Positions 30,780 through 47,192 of a DNA stretch of 64,000 nucleotides are shown here, one piece after another. The stretch's first letter is position 1; every line of letters begins with the position of its first letter. The notes under the pieces are model-generated. The model was not told the DNA's origin. It searched no databases and was given only the letters and a program-made list of their open reading frames with translations. A program made the position numbers and the translations under genes. This stretch comes from Mesaphorura yosii (taxonomy: Eukaryota > Arthropoda > Collembola > Poduromorpha > Tullbergiidae): the NCBI GenBank assembly GCA_009869945.1, contig WIXG01000195.1, positions 1-64,000 of the forward strand. The letters are read 5' to 3'.

Positions 30780-31567
30780 GCGTCGCGCACGTGAGTGATA
30801 TACGACGCTAAATGCAAACGGTAACTTCGCTACTGACGGAAAAAATTGTCCAGTGGTAAAGACTGATTAGGTCAACCTGAAAAGGGTACGATTATTGAGA
30901 ATAAGAAGTCACCTGTTGCGCTAATTTAAAGATTTGCTTACCAAATTGAGTGTTCGTTTTAGAGTCTCACTATTTTTTCAACGCCGCAATCGTCGAATTG
31001 ATCAGTTGTTAATTGCTGGTCGCTGAATAACTTAAATTGGCGGAGACAGGAAGCTGAAGCAATTGAAAGTGGAAGTTATCAGGTCAAACTACATAAATCG
31101 ACTCAAGTCTTACTTCTTGTGAGTCACAAAATGATTGCGCAGCAAGTTTCATTCAAACTCAAGTAAGTTAACTTCCTTCGTCATCTTCTCTGCGTTTTCG
31201 TTTGCTTTGATATTTGTTTGTTGCCATTTGCTACTTTCGACTTCAACACTCGAGACTTACGAACAGACGGGCTAAAGTGCGATCAATTTAGTGAGAATGA
31301 ATGGAAGTGCAGGATTCCTTGGATTTTGACCACAAGACAAAGTGCACAGAGTGAGCGGGGCTACTCTTTGTTGTCTTTTTCAGCCTTTTGTCAGTGGCAC
31401 TTCAACTTTCTGCTCTTTCTCGTGCGTGGTTGTGATTTTATGTGTGGTTAACTCGCTTCTGCCGGCGTGAGCAACGTGAATTCAACTAATTACTGAATTT
31501 TGGAGGTTTAATTGACAGAAAGTTTGACTGAAGAGTGGAGAATTGTGATTAATTTTGCGACCACGCC
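30780..31567. promoter_or_regulatory. Head-to-head region between ABHD4-like gene and MCM4
   Basis: 788 bp between the two start codons. A probable MCM4 5'-UTR intron is visible: donor AA|GTAAGTTAAC at 31163 and acceptor TTGACAG ending at 31518. A TTGGCGGA word at about 31035 partly resembles an E2F site, as would suit a replication gene, but one weak match proves nothing. No separate gene was recognised. Confidence 0.45.
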
Positions 31568-35200
<3,633 letters not shown>

Positions 35201-35364
35201 TTTTTTACACTTTTTTTGACGTTTTAGCCATGAAAAGGATTTTCAATAAAATACAGCATTTCATTTTTCTGTACAAATTCAGCCATTCAGTTTTATTCTC
35301 CGTTTGTCTAACAAAATTAACATTTTCTACGAAACTGAGATCTGAATTTTCGCAGAGTGCTGTT

Positions 35365-38023
35365 CTATGCTGAGAATTTCTGAGCAGTTGCCTTCGCCGA
35401 CTCCAGATTTCCTTCTTTGATATAAATATCAACTAGCAGGGCAATAATTTCTGGTGGTGGTACTTTCGGCGCTGTGCTCAGAATAAACGCCTAGATAGAT
35501 AGAAGTTAGATAAGGGAGAACGGTTTTTCAAAATTACGGCTCCAAAATACGAATGACGTTACCTCCAAAAGTTCGCGTGCAGCCTCCGAATTGCCCGCTT
35601 GTACAAGCCCGAGGGCTTGATTGTATTTAATTGTCGAATCCGTTTCAATCGACTCTGTAATGAGGAAAGAAGCACGTTTTAAATTTTCTGCATTCTGCAG
35701 CGTTTTTCTATATCTGAGTATAATTAAAAATTTAGTATTCGAAATACACCTGAGAGAGGAATTTGAGACCACGGCAGCTGACATGTCGAATCGGCTTTAG
35801 CTCTTCTTTTTCTTCTTCTGTCCACTTCGTCTTCGTCGTCGCTGTCGATGTCGTTATCGGTGTCACCAGACGGACCAGGCCTTGGCGGCAGCGCTTTCCT
35901 CAAATACGCTAAGCCTTCCTCTTTTCGAGTGCTGGACGTTTTGACGAGTGCTTCACCCAAATAAATGCACGCATAACGGCTGAGAGTAAAAAAGCATAAC
36001 ACGTAAATTAAAATGCGTAATTGTAATTTTTCTCTGTGTGTCTTTCATTGTCGCAAATTCTTACGCCAGGCTCCAAGGCAAGTTTAGAAACTGTAAAATT
36101 TGAGTGCAGTATTTGACAACAGTGTTGTACTGTTGAAGATTCGCAGAGATGAAGGCACCTACGCAAAGAATGTTTGCGTGAAGCCTCGAAATTTCAATCG
36201 TATTCGTGATTGGTTGGCTCGGCTTGACGTGCAAAGTCTCCACAGTCTTCAGTCTTTCGGTTTCGAGAATCTTCAGTGCGATTGCAATGCAGTCGCTCGC
36301 GTATGCAAGCGTAGGCTGTGGGACGCCCTGAGGAAGCTCCAGATTTATGTCCGGGACTCTCGTCCTTTGGAAAAGTGGAGGCACATGCATGGCGTCTTCT
36401 CCCAGGAGCTGACGAACTTTCTTATTCTTCTCGGTCCAATATTTTGCTTGATCCTGAAGGTCACGGTCAAAAGTCAAAACTCAAAACACGTCTTACGTAG
36501 TCTTTCCAGTATGAAATGAGGAATGATGAAACCAACGGCTTACCTCCACATAAATTTTGACGCAGCATTCAGCGATCCGAAGCCACAACCTCGGATTTGA
36601 GAAGAATGGCTTCCGACAAAGCGATAAATACAGATACGCTTGCTCTGGAGGTTGATTCATCTGGAGCATTCCAACCCCCAAATTGTACAGTATCTCATAT
36701 TTCTTGTTGTACGCTCGGCAGTACAAAGGCTGTCTCTTATTTTTGTACTCGGCAGCATCACAAAACCTGGACGCGTTCGCAAAATAGGTGCACCCAACAG
36801 TCGGCCTGCCCATGGCGTAGTTTAAGCATCCGATGTTGTTAGCGAGAATTAAGTCCAAGTTGTCTCCAGTGCTCCTAGACGAGATAAAAGATTGTGCAGC
36901 TGTCTTATTTCAATGTGCTTGAGAATTGGATACTCACAAGTAATTATTGGCGTGCACTTCTTTCAAGTTGGCTAGCACTTTCAATGACTTTTTGCAGTTT
37001 CCTCGTAGAAATTCGTACCTCGCTTTTAAATGCGCTGCTATCAAAATACGAATACCCTGCAGTTGTCAATTAAATACACATGATTTAGTTAAAATTCATG
37101 CTCACTACTCACTATCCATGCTAGTGCTGCGTTGTACCTGTTTTGAGTCGTCGCCACTGATAAGCCACTTGCACTCTCGTTTCGCAAACGCAAGTGAATT
37201 CTTTCCAAGCAAACACAAAACTTTTAGCTCTCGCAGTCTTTCGCGAATTTCTTTTTCAGCCTATTTTAAAGAGAACGATTTAATTGTAAGACACGAAGCC
37301 CAAAATTCTTTGACTAGTTCTTAATCCGATATTCTTGCCTGCTGATCCAATTCCGCTTCAGCTTCAGCGTCCACCGAACCTTTTTCAGCGTGCACGAGCA
37401 TGATGGCCGCGTTCTTAAATTGAGATTCAAACCGTTCAATTTCCTTGAGCGCATCGTCGAACTGCTGTAATCTTGCAAATATTTCAATGAGGAGCAGCAT
37501 GGCACGGGCGGAAAGCAGATCTGAAAATGATAACATGCATTTTATCGCTGTCTGATAAGTCAGGGAAATAACCGAGACGCTTACTCGTGGTGTTAGTCAG
37601 ATGGTGCGTCAGTTTCTTAATCATGTCAAGGGCATTCTGGTATTGTTTATGATGAAAGTAGAGCACCACCACATTAAATGACACCGCTGCTGGCTCGTCC
37701 AAGCAATCGCCATTGTTCAGCCAGTCTGCATCCAGCACCAACTGCCTCATTTCCTTATAGAACTTGTCGACATTTGTACAGTTTTCTTTCAAGAAACTAG
37801 CAACCAGCATATTGTGTCTTAACCGATGGAAGTCTGGGGCAAACGGGTTATTCAGCGATTTGTCTGCTATCAATTGGGCATAGGCGTCTTCACAAGCTTG
37901 ATAGTTCTTGGCTTTGAAGAGCGTTACGGCCAGAGCGCAGGGGTCTTTTGCGGTCTCGTTGAAGGACATGGTCGCTGTTGGCTGTTGTTTCCAGTCCACG
38001 TCCACTATTGTATTGTTGGGCAA
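35365..38023 (-). CDS. CNOT10: CCR4-NOT transcription complex subunit 10, 676 aa
   Basis: Exons: 38023-37585, 37520-37339, 37260-37138, 37056-36938, 36874-36544, 36453-36065, 35979-35750, 35654-35563, 35490-35365. It is a helical TPR-type protein: ALAVTLFKAKNYQACEDAYAQL, NNIGCLNYAMGRPTVGCTYFANA, KYEILYNLGVGMLQMNQPPEQAYLYL, PRLWLRIAECCV. These match CNOT10 along its length. With CNOT11 it binds the N-terminal part of CNOT1 in the deadenylase complex. The intron between exons 2 and 3 (37338-37261) uses a GC donor (CAG|GCAAGA) with a normal AG acceptor. An acidic-basic linker (SDDEDEVDRRRKRR) lies in exon 7. A second in-frame Met at 37969 (MSFNETAKD) could be the true start. Human CNOT10 has 744 residues. 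Confidence 0.93.
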
Positions 38024-39070
38024 AAAAAAGTTTACTGGTCACATTGCATAATCACAACTGCAATCTTAACAAAATAAATTAAGCTTAAATAATATTACTG
38101 TTAGTAGTGTTGTTGTTCGGACACAAATTCGCGAGAACCAGATTCAAGTAGGGTTTAACTCCCGGTGCCTCCAACTCAAACAGCATTCGCATGAGGAGCA
38201 GCGGTAAACAAAGACGATAGAGTATTTCATGTTGGCGAAATCGCAATCCATGACTCAGGTTCCAGCATTCACAGTACGGTTTCCAGTGCTATTCACCATG
38301 CGCGTCTAGCATTCCTTCCATTCCTGTAAGCAGAAACAGAAGAGCCAAGAACTGGCTACTGCTGAATATCTCCATGCGTTATCGATTTTCCACGTATCTT
38401 GTGGTTTTTGGTCACGGCGAGTGTCTTCTCGTAGTCAGTCGTGGGTGTACAAGTAAAAATGTCTTGCATATGCCGATTTATGCAAGACAGTTAGTTAGGC
38501 ACACAATTCTAAGCGTGGAATCATTAGGGATTAAGCTGTGAGTGCAAGTAGACAGTCGTTAGTACGCTGAAAGTAAAAAGCGTAGGAAACATTTACTTCA
38601 GGAGCTGAATTGACAGACCACCTGGAATTTTACATCTTTAACGTATTACGCAAAGTGTACATTGCGTACTCAATAACAGGCATAATCCGTATTTCCATTC
38701 CAAACTACAAACGGCTGCTGAAACACTTGTGCCACATTTCTTCTGCTTCCAGATGCAAGTCTGACAACTGACAAGGCAGAAAAGCGAGAGTACGCCACGC
38801 GAATCAGTTGGCTAAGAACTTTACGCGCTGCCGATACTGCGCTTCGCAATATTTCACGAATTTCGAGTCCGAGCACTTTAAATCTGACCTCGCCGGGTTA
38901 GGGCTGAAAATTTGTGGTCACTATAGCGCATAGTCAAGCAGGCAAAGTCAGACCAGCGCAGCAGCCAGACGACAATAAATCTCACCAAAAGGTAAGCTTT
39001 CGGTATTATCCAAGCCTTATGCAAGGTTCTCGTCGACCAGCCTGAGGGAAAAGTAATTCGTAACCTCCAA
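38024..39070. promoter_or_regulatory. Head-to-head region between CNOT10 and ICA1
   Basis: About 1.05 kb between divergent genes. It should contain both promoters and possibly a 5' ICA1 exon: a CCAG at about 39040 could be an acceptor, since the reading frame stays open upstream of the ICA1 Met. No further coding signal was recognised. Confidence 0.5.
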
Positions 39071-41330
39071 ATGCAGATCAACATGGACGAATCAACGATC
39101 AACAAATTCCAGCACCAATTTTGGGTGACCAAGCAGACGGTGTACCGCCGTCTGGGAAAGAAGGAGGATGAACATATTGTCGCATCGGACTCGACGCTGG
39201 ACGCCAAGCTGGAATTGTTCAAATCCATTCAGCAAACGTCGTCTGCCATGAATAAACTGCTGGATCGGTACCAAGAACGAATATGTTGTAAGCAGGCTGG
39301 ACGAGTTTAACGATTCACCGACTCGAGCATATTAAGTGAATCCATTACATTTTGTCTTGGCCATTCCCATTCCAGATTTAGCGCAGGAACAAAACACAAT
39401 GGGCAGGTTCCTCAAAGAGCACGGCAAAGCTGATAAGAGCGGGGCTGGAAAAATGATGATACAAATGGGCAAAAGTCTTATTTACTGCAGTCAGCAGGAA
39501 ATTGCACTGCGTCCTTCACTTCTGAGGCTTTATCAGGTAAATTGTCTTGATTCGCTTCTGTAACGACTTCTGTCCTCGGGAGAAAATCTCAAAAGATTTA
39601 ATTGAACTTTTGAACGAATCCTTCAGGAAGTGGAAACATTCCGAAATCGAGCCATCGAAGACACGCTGGAGACGGTCAAGCGAATGGAGCGAGTTCGGAC
39701 TGAGTACAGGGCAACTCTAAACTGGATGAAGAATGTCAGCCAAGAACTGGACCCGGACACGTACAAGCAGATGGAGAAGTTCAGGAAGGTCCAGACTCAC
39801 GTCAAAATGAGCAAAGCGCAGTTTGACAAACTCAAGCTAGCCTGCCTGCAAAAGGTCGACCTCCTCGCCGCGGCCCGGTGCAACATGTTTTCTCACGCGT
39901 TGATCCAATACCAAATTTCTTCGAGTAGAACAACGGAAAACATTGCACGAGTGTTCAACATGCTCGCAACGAGTTTTAAGGGTTATCAGCACTACGAATT
40001 CTCAGTGATTAAGGACCTGGCCGAGCCTTCGAAGCAACTGGCGTTGCGAGAGGGCGGTGACAGTGATCGTGATCGTGACAGTAGTCGGAAACGTGAAGAG
40101 AAAGATTTCCCAGATGAAATGCTTTTGGACATTGGCGAAGGCGAAAAACCGGCGAATAATTCTAATGCAAGGCCAGACGAATCTGACGAAGATCTTTTAG
40201 CATTGGGTGACGGTCACGGTCACAAGCCCGCGCATGCAGCTACGGCGGCTGCGCCGACGAATCAGCAAGCCAGGAATCTCATGGACGAGGAGCTCCTGAG
40301 TTCAAAGAACGCGTCTGACCTCCTGGAGAATTTGTTGGGTCCGCTTGATCTGAGCCCGGACACGGAAGCCGCGCAGGAAGCGCTTGACCTCACCCTTGCC
40401 TGGCCTTCTTCCAGCAACGACAAATCCAAGGATTCTGGTGCGGGCACTCCTGGGGCGCAATCCAGCGGAGCTGGGACGTCTTTAATTGGGTCATTCAGGG
40501 CGCCGTCAAGTAAGTTATTTTTTTCTTTCTGAATTTTCATAATTGGGGACTGCGGAATTGAGGATCACTAAACCGAATTTGTAACCGTTGGCTGTCCAGT
40601 TTCTTCGAGCAAGGACAAGGAGTCGGAGCGAAGCATGAACGACCTGCTTTCATCGGACTTTGATAACCTGAATCTGGAAGGTGATGGAGCGAATGACACG
40701 ATGGCTTTACTCCAGGAATTATTGACAACAGGGACGGGAAGCTCCATTCTGACTCCACAGCAAGGTAAGCCACACGAAACGCGATGCGTCCGTGATTTAT
40801 TTCGGAATCCGGCATGATTACGCATGAATTCTCATATTTTTGCTTAAGCTGGGTCGAATTCAGCGTTGAGTGATATGACTGGCCTGATGTCACCGACGGG
40901 GTTGGGGGCTGCTACCCAAAATCAAAGCCAAGGCGCAGGTACAAAGACCGCCGGAGCCTCTGCCATGCCCACGCCTTTTCTACCATCTCAACTTCTTAAT
41001 TTGGACAGTCTGGACTGTAAGCAATAAGCAAATGTAATCAATTTGTACATGGATTGTTTTTATATTCAGCCATCTTGTATTTCAGCTTCAAACGATCTTC
41101 TCGGCGGCTTCAACGCGCCGCTGCTTCAGCCAATGTCTTCATCTTCTTCATCTTCGTTTTCCTTGTCGAAACCGTCAAAGAAGCAGAAAGCCGCCGCAGC
41201 CGCCGCCGCCGATGCGGCCAACTCAGCCAACAAGTCGTGGTACGACATTTTTGCGGATTTGGACCCGCTCGAAAATCCAGACTCCGTGGGGAAGAAGGAA
41301 AACGAAGAAATTCCGAGTCGATACTGTTGA
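39071..41330 (+). CDS. ICA1: Islet cell autoantigen 1 (ICA69) homologue, BAR/arfaptin-homology protein, 612 aa
   Basis: Exons: 39071-39287, 39376-39536, 39627-40509, 40600-40764, 40849-41016, 41086-41330. The arfaptin-homology (BAR) domain is clear: NKFQHQFWVTKQ, GKKEDEHIVASD-TLDAKLELF, AGKMMIQMGKSL, EVETFRNRAIEDTLETVKRME, QELDPDTYKQMEKFRKVQT and GYQHYEFSVIKDL. A long low-complexity, acidic tail follows, ending in the conserved ICA69 C-terminal box (PFLPSQLL; WYDIFADLDPLENPDSVGK). The family works at the Golgi and on immature secretory granules, with PICK1 and Rab2. A polyalanine stretch precedes the last box. The start is uncertain: a second Met (MDEST) is four codons in, and an upstream exon could add the ~20 residues present in vertebrates. 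Confidence 0.93.
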
Positions 41331-41640
41331 ATTTCTGTGTCTGTGTCTTCTGCAAATTGCAAACATTATGCTTTAAATTCAAATTTTTACAACATTACAA
41401 AAGTTTATTAAATCATTGCAAACGGCCCTAAGTTGCACTACACAATCAACATTCGCCTGTGAAATGTGTAAACTTTCAATTTTATAAAATTGTAATTATC
41501 TAAATGTGTAATTTTCTAATATCTAGGTTGATTTAATGACTAATTATCTTTAAGACTATGAATTCGTGTTATCATCGTCAGAAACTGGAGACATTAAAAA
41601 AATCGTAAGAAACTGGTTTAGTTTCGCTCGAAACCGGGTC
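41331..41640. other. ICA1 / ARMC8 shared 3' intergenic segment with overlapping poly(A) signals
   Basis: 310 bp between two convergent stop codons. TTTATT at 41404-41409 (minus-strand AATAAA for ARMC8) overlaps ATTAAA at 41407-41412 (plus-strand variant signal for ICA1), so the nine-base word TTTATTAAA can serve both directions. A second plus-strand ATTAAA is near 41592. Confidence 0.55.
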
Positions 41641-44460
41641 TCAATTCGGAGAGAATTGATTCAGCGCCGTTTTAACCCTGAAAGAAAAGACAACGGAGGA
41701 CAGTTACTAAGCAGATTCTAGCACTCCCATCTGAGCTCTAATTTTACAATTTACCTATCGAAAAGTGCTTGATCACTCGTCGTAATCAACTGATGCAGCT
41801 TTGTGGGCACTCCCATCTCCTTTAGCTTCGCTTGGCGCTCGGCGGATCCTTCTGTCTCCTTCCACGCCAAATGTGTAATGCATAATACTGCTCCAATTTG
41901 AAGTCGTGAATTTGGGTCGATCTGAAATCAAGCAGCAGAGCATGTTTTTTTAAAGAAAAATCGACAAGTTTGTTGCGGTTTTATGCAGCATCCGTAATTA
42001 CCAGATAACCGGCTATTCTTTTCAGCACGTCTTCACAGGACATGATGTACTCCTTTCCCACAACTCCATCGGCAATGTTGGCCAACATGCACAAAACTTG
42101 TTCTTTAATGTCCGGTTCGTGATCACCTTCGAGGGTGAGGTTGCTGGCCTGTACAAATTAAAATAAAGTACGCAAAATTAACGTCAAGGAGGTTTTACTA
42201 AGAATCATTATATTTACGAACCTGCGTTATTTGTTTTCCGTACAAACCCATAATGTAGTCAATGTCAGTGGCCTGACTTAGAATATTCCGCAGCAGCCCA
42301 AGCGTCTTCATGATGACAGTATTTTCATCGTCAGACAACAGTTTGAAAATTTGCTCAGCTCCGATACATCCAACAATCATCTCCTTGACCTTCAGCTCAG
42401 CTTGGAAAGCAATGTTCTAAGTTTTGGAAGACGAATTAGAAATTAAACAGCATTTGGGTCAAGTTCTGCAGAGGTTTTACCATCAGAGCCCAGGCGCCAT
42501 TAAGCCGCAAGTTTGAATTTTCATGGTGCGTTAAGCCTGCGATAATCTCCAGTCCGCCATTCTCAAGAATTGGCTCTTTTGAGGGTGAGAATTCTAGTGT
42601 TAAATTGCAAACTGTTGAAGCCGCTACGATCTTTATGTCGAGGTTGGCATGCTGCACTAATTTCAGGAGAGGTTTCCAGACAACGTGATCCTTAAACGTG
42701 GTTCGAAGCTGCTGAACAGATCGGCTAAGAGAATGCAAGCATTTAACGGCGGCCAAAGACACCTGACAAAGAAACAGCGCTGGGTAAATTTCCATTTTAT
42801 ATTCATTGACCATTAATTAATTTCTCCTACGGTTTCATTCGAGTCCTCAAGGCCGCTCACAACTCTTTCCATTACGTTGTCCGTGTCGATGATCTTCTTT
42901 CGAATAATTTCGTCATTCGCAGCTAGTGACGAAAATGCCTGAAATGGAAATAGGCAAATTAGTCTTGCATAATCAAGTTCATAAACTCTGAACTGTAAAC
43001 TCACTAAGAATGCAGCTCGAGTCATATTCGGCGCAGTTCCGGTCGTTTTGAATAGAAGAGAGTGTGACTTCAAATAATCGGCCAATGTTGGAATCAGATG
43101 ATTAGACATGGCCGCTATTCCTTGCAGTTCTGGATCCACTTCAATTAAATACGCTAAAGTTTCTGCTGCCATTACACGAAAATCCACTTTGTGCTCTTTG
43201 CCGCACAGTCGCACGAGGCAAGAGAGCGTTTTCATTGATATTTTGGGATCCGTTGCGGCAAGAGCCTTGGCTCTGTGAAGCTGAAGAAAGAAATCAAATT
43301 TTAGGCAAAGTGCCTTGAAAATTCGCAATGCACAATTGCCTGTTTTGGAAAATACTTTCTTACATTCGTCAAGCATCTTGCAACGTTCAATTGCATTTCG
43401 TGCGACTTGTCTCTCGCAATTAATTGAATCAAAAGGTCGGGAATTGACTTAACATCGTGCGCTGTTGATACAATTATGGCTGCGACCTCTTCATTCTTGA
43501 AACTTAACGCAGATAAGCACTTCACGGCTGGCATCTGGACTTTTGGGTTTGTAGAAGAGAGAAGAAGTGCCAGATTTTGTATTACACCGGCTTGACATAA
43601 AATGTGTTGCTGATCTCTCGTCTGTGTCGGACAGAAAACAAATAGTATGCAAGAATAGCAGAATGGAGCTGGAAAGATAAGCAAGACTAGGTTCAACTTA
43701 CATTGCATGAGTGAGCCAGTATCGTTGCTACTGAAATCTGATTTGCAACGGAGTGGTTCATCAGCGACAGTAAATGAGGGATTAAAGCCGAATTTGTGTA
43801 AAGAATGTCCGATTGACAGAATGAGTATGAGAAGATCGTAGTCAAACAGTTGAGGCTGAACTCCACAAGTTTCTCGTCTGGATAGTTCAACGCTAAATGA
43901 CCAACAAATCATTTCATAAAATGTCCCATATTCCATGTAATCTTAAAAATGGTGAGAATTACGCCTATAACCTACGCCTACCTTCGATTAGTCTTGGTAC
44001 AGAGTTCTCGTTCACGACCGCTCGCACATTTTCGGACGTCCCCTTCACGAGTGATCCCAACACTACACAAGCGTCTTTACGAACTTCCAAATTCATGTCG
44101 TTTGCATTCAGAATGCCCAAAATTCTGGGTAACACGCCATGACGGATTGCCGTAGCCTTTTGTCTATTGCTTCCAATAATTGTGTTCTTCAGTTTTCTAA
44201 ATTATGGAGCGCGTGCATTGTAATCTAAACATGTACAATCCAGCTTGCGGGATTCCATTACTCAATGGACTTACCCAACAGCAAATTGTAATTTTTTCGC
44301 ATCATCGGAAAACAGGTCATTGAGATACGGCGGTGGAGCTGATGCTTCTTCAATTTCCTGAAGGAGATGAGATAACACACATCTCATAAAATGGAACATA
44401 ATCATGGCTTCAATTGCTGCAAGTTGAATAGTTTACCATCGGAACCTGATGTCCACTCAT
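41641..44460 (-). CDS. ARMC8: Armadillo repeat-containing protein 8 (CTLH/GID E3 subunit), 660 aa
   Basis: Exons: 44460-44437 (8 codons), 44357-44275, 44196-43982, 43892-43702, 43621-43364, 43280-43005, 42938-42831, 42762-42481, 42416-42222, 42148-42002, 41921-41755, 41677-41641. Armadillo repeats fill the whole protein. Highly conserved signatures include [50 protein letters not shown] and [10 protein letters not shown]. Its length matches vertebrate ARMC8 (about 673). It is the scaffold/substrate-receptor side of the GID/CTLH ubiquitin ligase (yeast Gid5). The donor of the ninth intron is GTTCGT, a weak site. The first exon is tiny and the last carries only 11 codons plus stop. Confidence 0.95.
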
Positions 44461-45205
44461 TTTTTGTCTGATTTAAGAGAATCACAAAAACGACTCTAAA
44501 AAAGAACAATCATCCATGGAGAATGTTAATTATCATTCCTCATTCGTAATCAATAAATTTTCAGATGACTTACCTCAGAATTTACGCAAGTGCAGCTGGC
44601 ACAATGATCGCAACAGAATTAGAGGGCCCAATAATTAGATAATTTAATAATCGCCTGAATTAATCCACTTTTTCTAAGTAAGTTAATTTTTGGACTTTAT
44701 CCTCCAGAAATACAAGATTTCGTTTCCTGCCTTTTCCTTGCAACCTGAGAATAGAAATTCTACAAGGATGAAAATAACGTGCGAAATAGTACGAGGCTGA
44801 AGCGATCAGGCCGAATCGACCGTCAGGAATCAATCTCAATCGCTACATTAAACTCAGTCAACCACAAACAAATTATATAATTTCTTTGTGAGATAATGGT
44901 AATGTACACGGAAGTTGCGTAAAACTGTGAGAATCTTCCATTAACTCAGTGGTAATCGCTAAAGCAGCCTGGGAGCCTTCGATTCGGTGACTCACCAACT
45001 CACGATTAGGAGTTGCATTTATCAGTCAGCCTTTTAAGAAGTAAGTTCAGTTAGAATGTTAACTCCGGTAGAGAACATATGATTCGTCTTAAGCAGTTGA
45101 CTACCCTTCCGTTTTAGGCTATATCCTATTTGCGGTCTAATTAATTAAGAAGATTCCGTGAAATCTTTTCCCTGTCGGTTAGCGTTGTGCGCTACACAAA
45201 ACACG
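44461..45205. promoter_or_regulatory. Head-to-head region between ARMC8 and PPCS
   Basis: About 0.7 kb between divergent starts. A segment at 44937-44993 has weak tRNA-like A- and B-box words (TAACTCAGTGG, TTCGATTC) but no cloverleaf. Nothing else was recognised. It presumably holds both promoters. Confidence 0.45.
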
Positions 45206-46464
45206 ATGTCATCTCCTGAAGCGTCTCCGCCGAAGGGCGATAATGCATTGATGCAGTCAGCGGTGGATCTTCACTGGGAACAGTTCTTCAGCCAGGTCGC
45301 GCCGCCAGCTGATTACGATGAGAGCATGGAGAAAATTAGGAACCTCATACGCAGTCTGGGATCCAACGATCGCATAGCTTTAGTTTCTTCTGGTGGAACG
45401 ACTGTCCCCTTAGAAAAACTAACCGTCCGATTTATTGACAACTTCAGTTCGGGAACGAGAGGTGCTGCGTCAACCGAAAGTTTTCTGGAGCTAGGCTACA
45501 AGGTGATATTCCTATACAGGTAATTGATCGACTTTACCTTGTCGAGATTATCTGAAACCTCCCTCTCAGTAAATGGTTTAATTTTATGGCCCGCAGGAAG
45601 AAAAGCTTAGAACCGTTTGTGAGGCATTTGCCAAACGTGTTGGATGTCCTCGAATTGGATGGAGAAAGTTCTGTGAAAGGTTTGTGGGGAACTTAATCGC
45701 GAAGAAAAAGTAATTTAAAGAGTAATTATATGAAGCCTGCGTTTTTATCACCAGTTAAAGACTGCGAGTTGAAATTAGTTCGTGATCTGCTTGAGAAGTA
45801 CAACAAGTTCAAGTCACAAATAGCCATGGTGCCGTTTGTGGCTCTGGGCGACTACTTGTGGCTTTTGAAGGGAATTGCGATCGAACTGGATCCATTGGGA
45901 AAGAGAGCACTGCTGTATTTGGCTGCGGCAGCTTCAGATTTTTACATTCCAGGAGACTCGCTTGTAAGTTCAAATCAATCTTTCAGAAAAGTTCTGGCCG
46001 CAGCTCAATTGATGAATTATGACATGACGTTCTTCACTTTTCAGCCTCAACACAAAATCAACTCGGACAAATCAATGAGCTTGAGCTTTTCGCTGGTTCC
46101 TAAAATGCTCAAGCCTCTAACTCGCAGATGGGCTCCGAATGCGTTCACAATCACATTCAAACTGGAAACTAATCCTGATGTTTTGATCACAAAAGCGAGA
46201 AAAGCGTTGCAAACTTACACCCACAACGTGAGTCAAGTCATGACAGTCTTTCATCCTTATTTGTTTGTATTCATGCTTTGGGTTTAAATGCAGATGGTGA
46301 TTGCAAACATTCTTGATACTCGAAAATACACTGTCACCCTGATCGAGAAAAACGGCGAAACGTCAGTATTGACAAAGCCGGACGGCGATGCAGAAATTGA
46401 GCCGTCTATCGTCCGAAGCGTATTCGAGAAGCATTCTGCGTACATCGCAGCAGCAAATGACTGA
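45206..46464 (+). CDS. PPCS: Phosphopantothenate-cysteine ligase, 319 aa
   Basis: Exons: 45206-45519, 45597-45679, 45755-45963, 46045-46227, 46294-46464. The nucleotide-binding start VSSGGTTVPLEKLTVRFIDNFSSGTRGA is the family hallmark. It is followed by YLAAAASDFYIP (phosphopantothenate site), HKINSD, MVPKML-type SLVPKMLKPL, FKLETNP and MVIANIL. The enzyme joins 4'-phosphopantothenate and cysteine, the second step toward coenzyme A. As in other animals it is separate from the PPCDC decarboxylase. An upstream in-frame Met at 45158 would give 335 aa. I chose MSSPEAS because its length is closer to the human enzyme (311). The second intron donor is GTTTGT. AATAAA is at 46654-46659. Confidence 0.95.
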
Positions 46465-47192
46465 AAGTAAATTCAAGGCAGCAGACCACTGGACCAAATG
46501 TTTAGATCTGGAGCATGGATCTCTTGGAAATGGAAATGAAAAGATCGTGTGAACTTCTCAACCGGACGTATTTTCTATACAGTCAATAGTCAATATTTTA
46601 TTTTAGACGCCAAGATTCTTGTTTTTATACAGACAACTTTTATCAAGTTCAAGAATAAATGGAAACTGATGCTACGAATAGATTGCAGCTGCATTACCGC
46701 ATATTCATGCAAAAAAGAGTATCATTTCATTATCATGCGTGAATCGAACCATGGGCCTTATTTACATCTAACTACCACAATGCATTCTAAATCCAGCATT
46801 TGCATTTGCATGATTACTAATTCAACATTAATTCTAGACAGAGAAATGAGAATCTAACGCAGTACAGTAAATCCCTTCTAAAGATATGTAATAATTTTGT
46901 TGTACGTTATTTCAGCTATTCAGCTAATCTTGACCTCAAATACAGTCAGGTCTAACCTGCTCTGTTTTTATTTATCTTACTTTAACACCGAATTACTGAT
47001 TATCATATCGATAATATATTTCTATTTCTACGTACGCTAATTTACAGAAATTGACATATTCTTGTCTCTGATTGACCAAATGCCAGGCTAAACCAGAGTG
47101 CCACCCCGACGCCCATAAACGAACGAGAATTTATGCTAAGCGAGCCCGAAGCCCACACAGAAACACAAACAGTTCCTGTTTTACGTTTTAGT
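46465..47192. other. PPCS / allatotropin precursor tail-to-tail region
   Basis: 728 bp of AT-rich sequence with a plus-strand AATAAA at 46654-46659 for PPCS and TTTATT at 46967-46972, a possible minus-strand signal for the neuropeptide gene. No gene was recognised. Confidence 0.6.

Noticed and set aside
44937-44993. tRNA-like A and B box words between ARMC8 and PPCS
   Set aside because: Box spacing is short and no acceptor stem or anticodon arm can be folded around them; at most a decayed tRNA-derived fragment.
46735-46765. B-box-like GGTTCGATTC on the minus strand
   Set aside because: No A box or cloverleaf upstream at the required distance.
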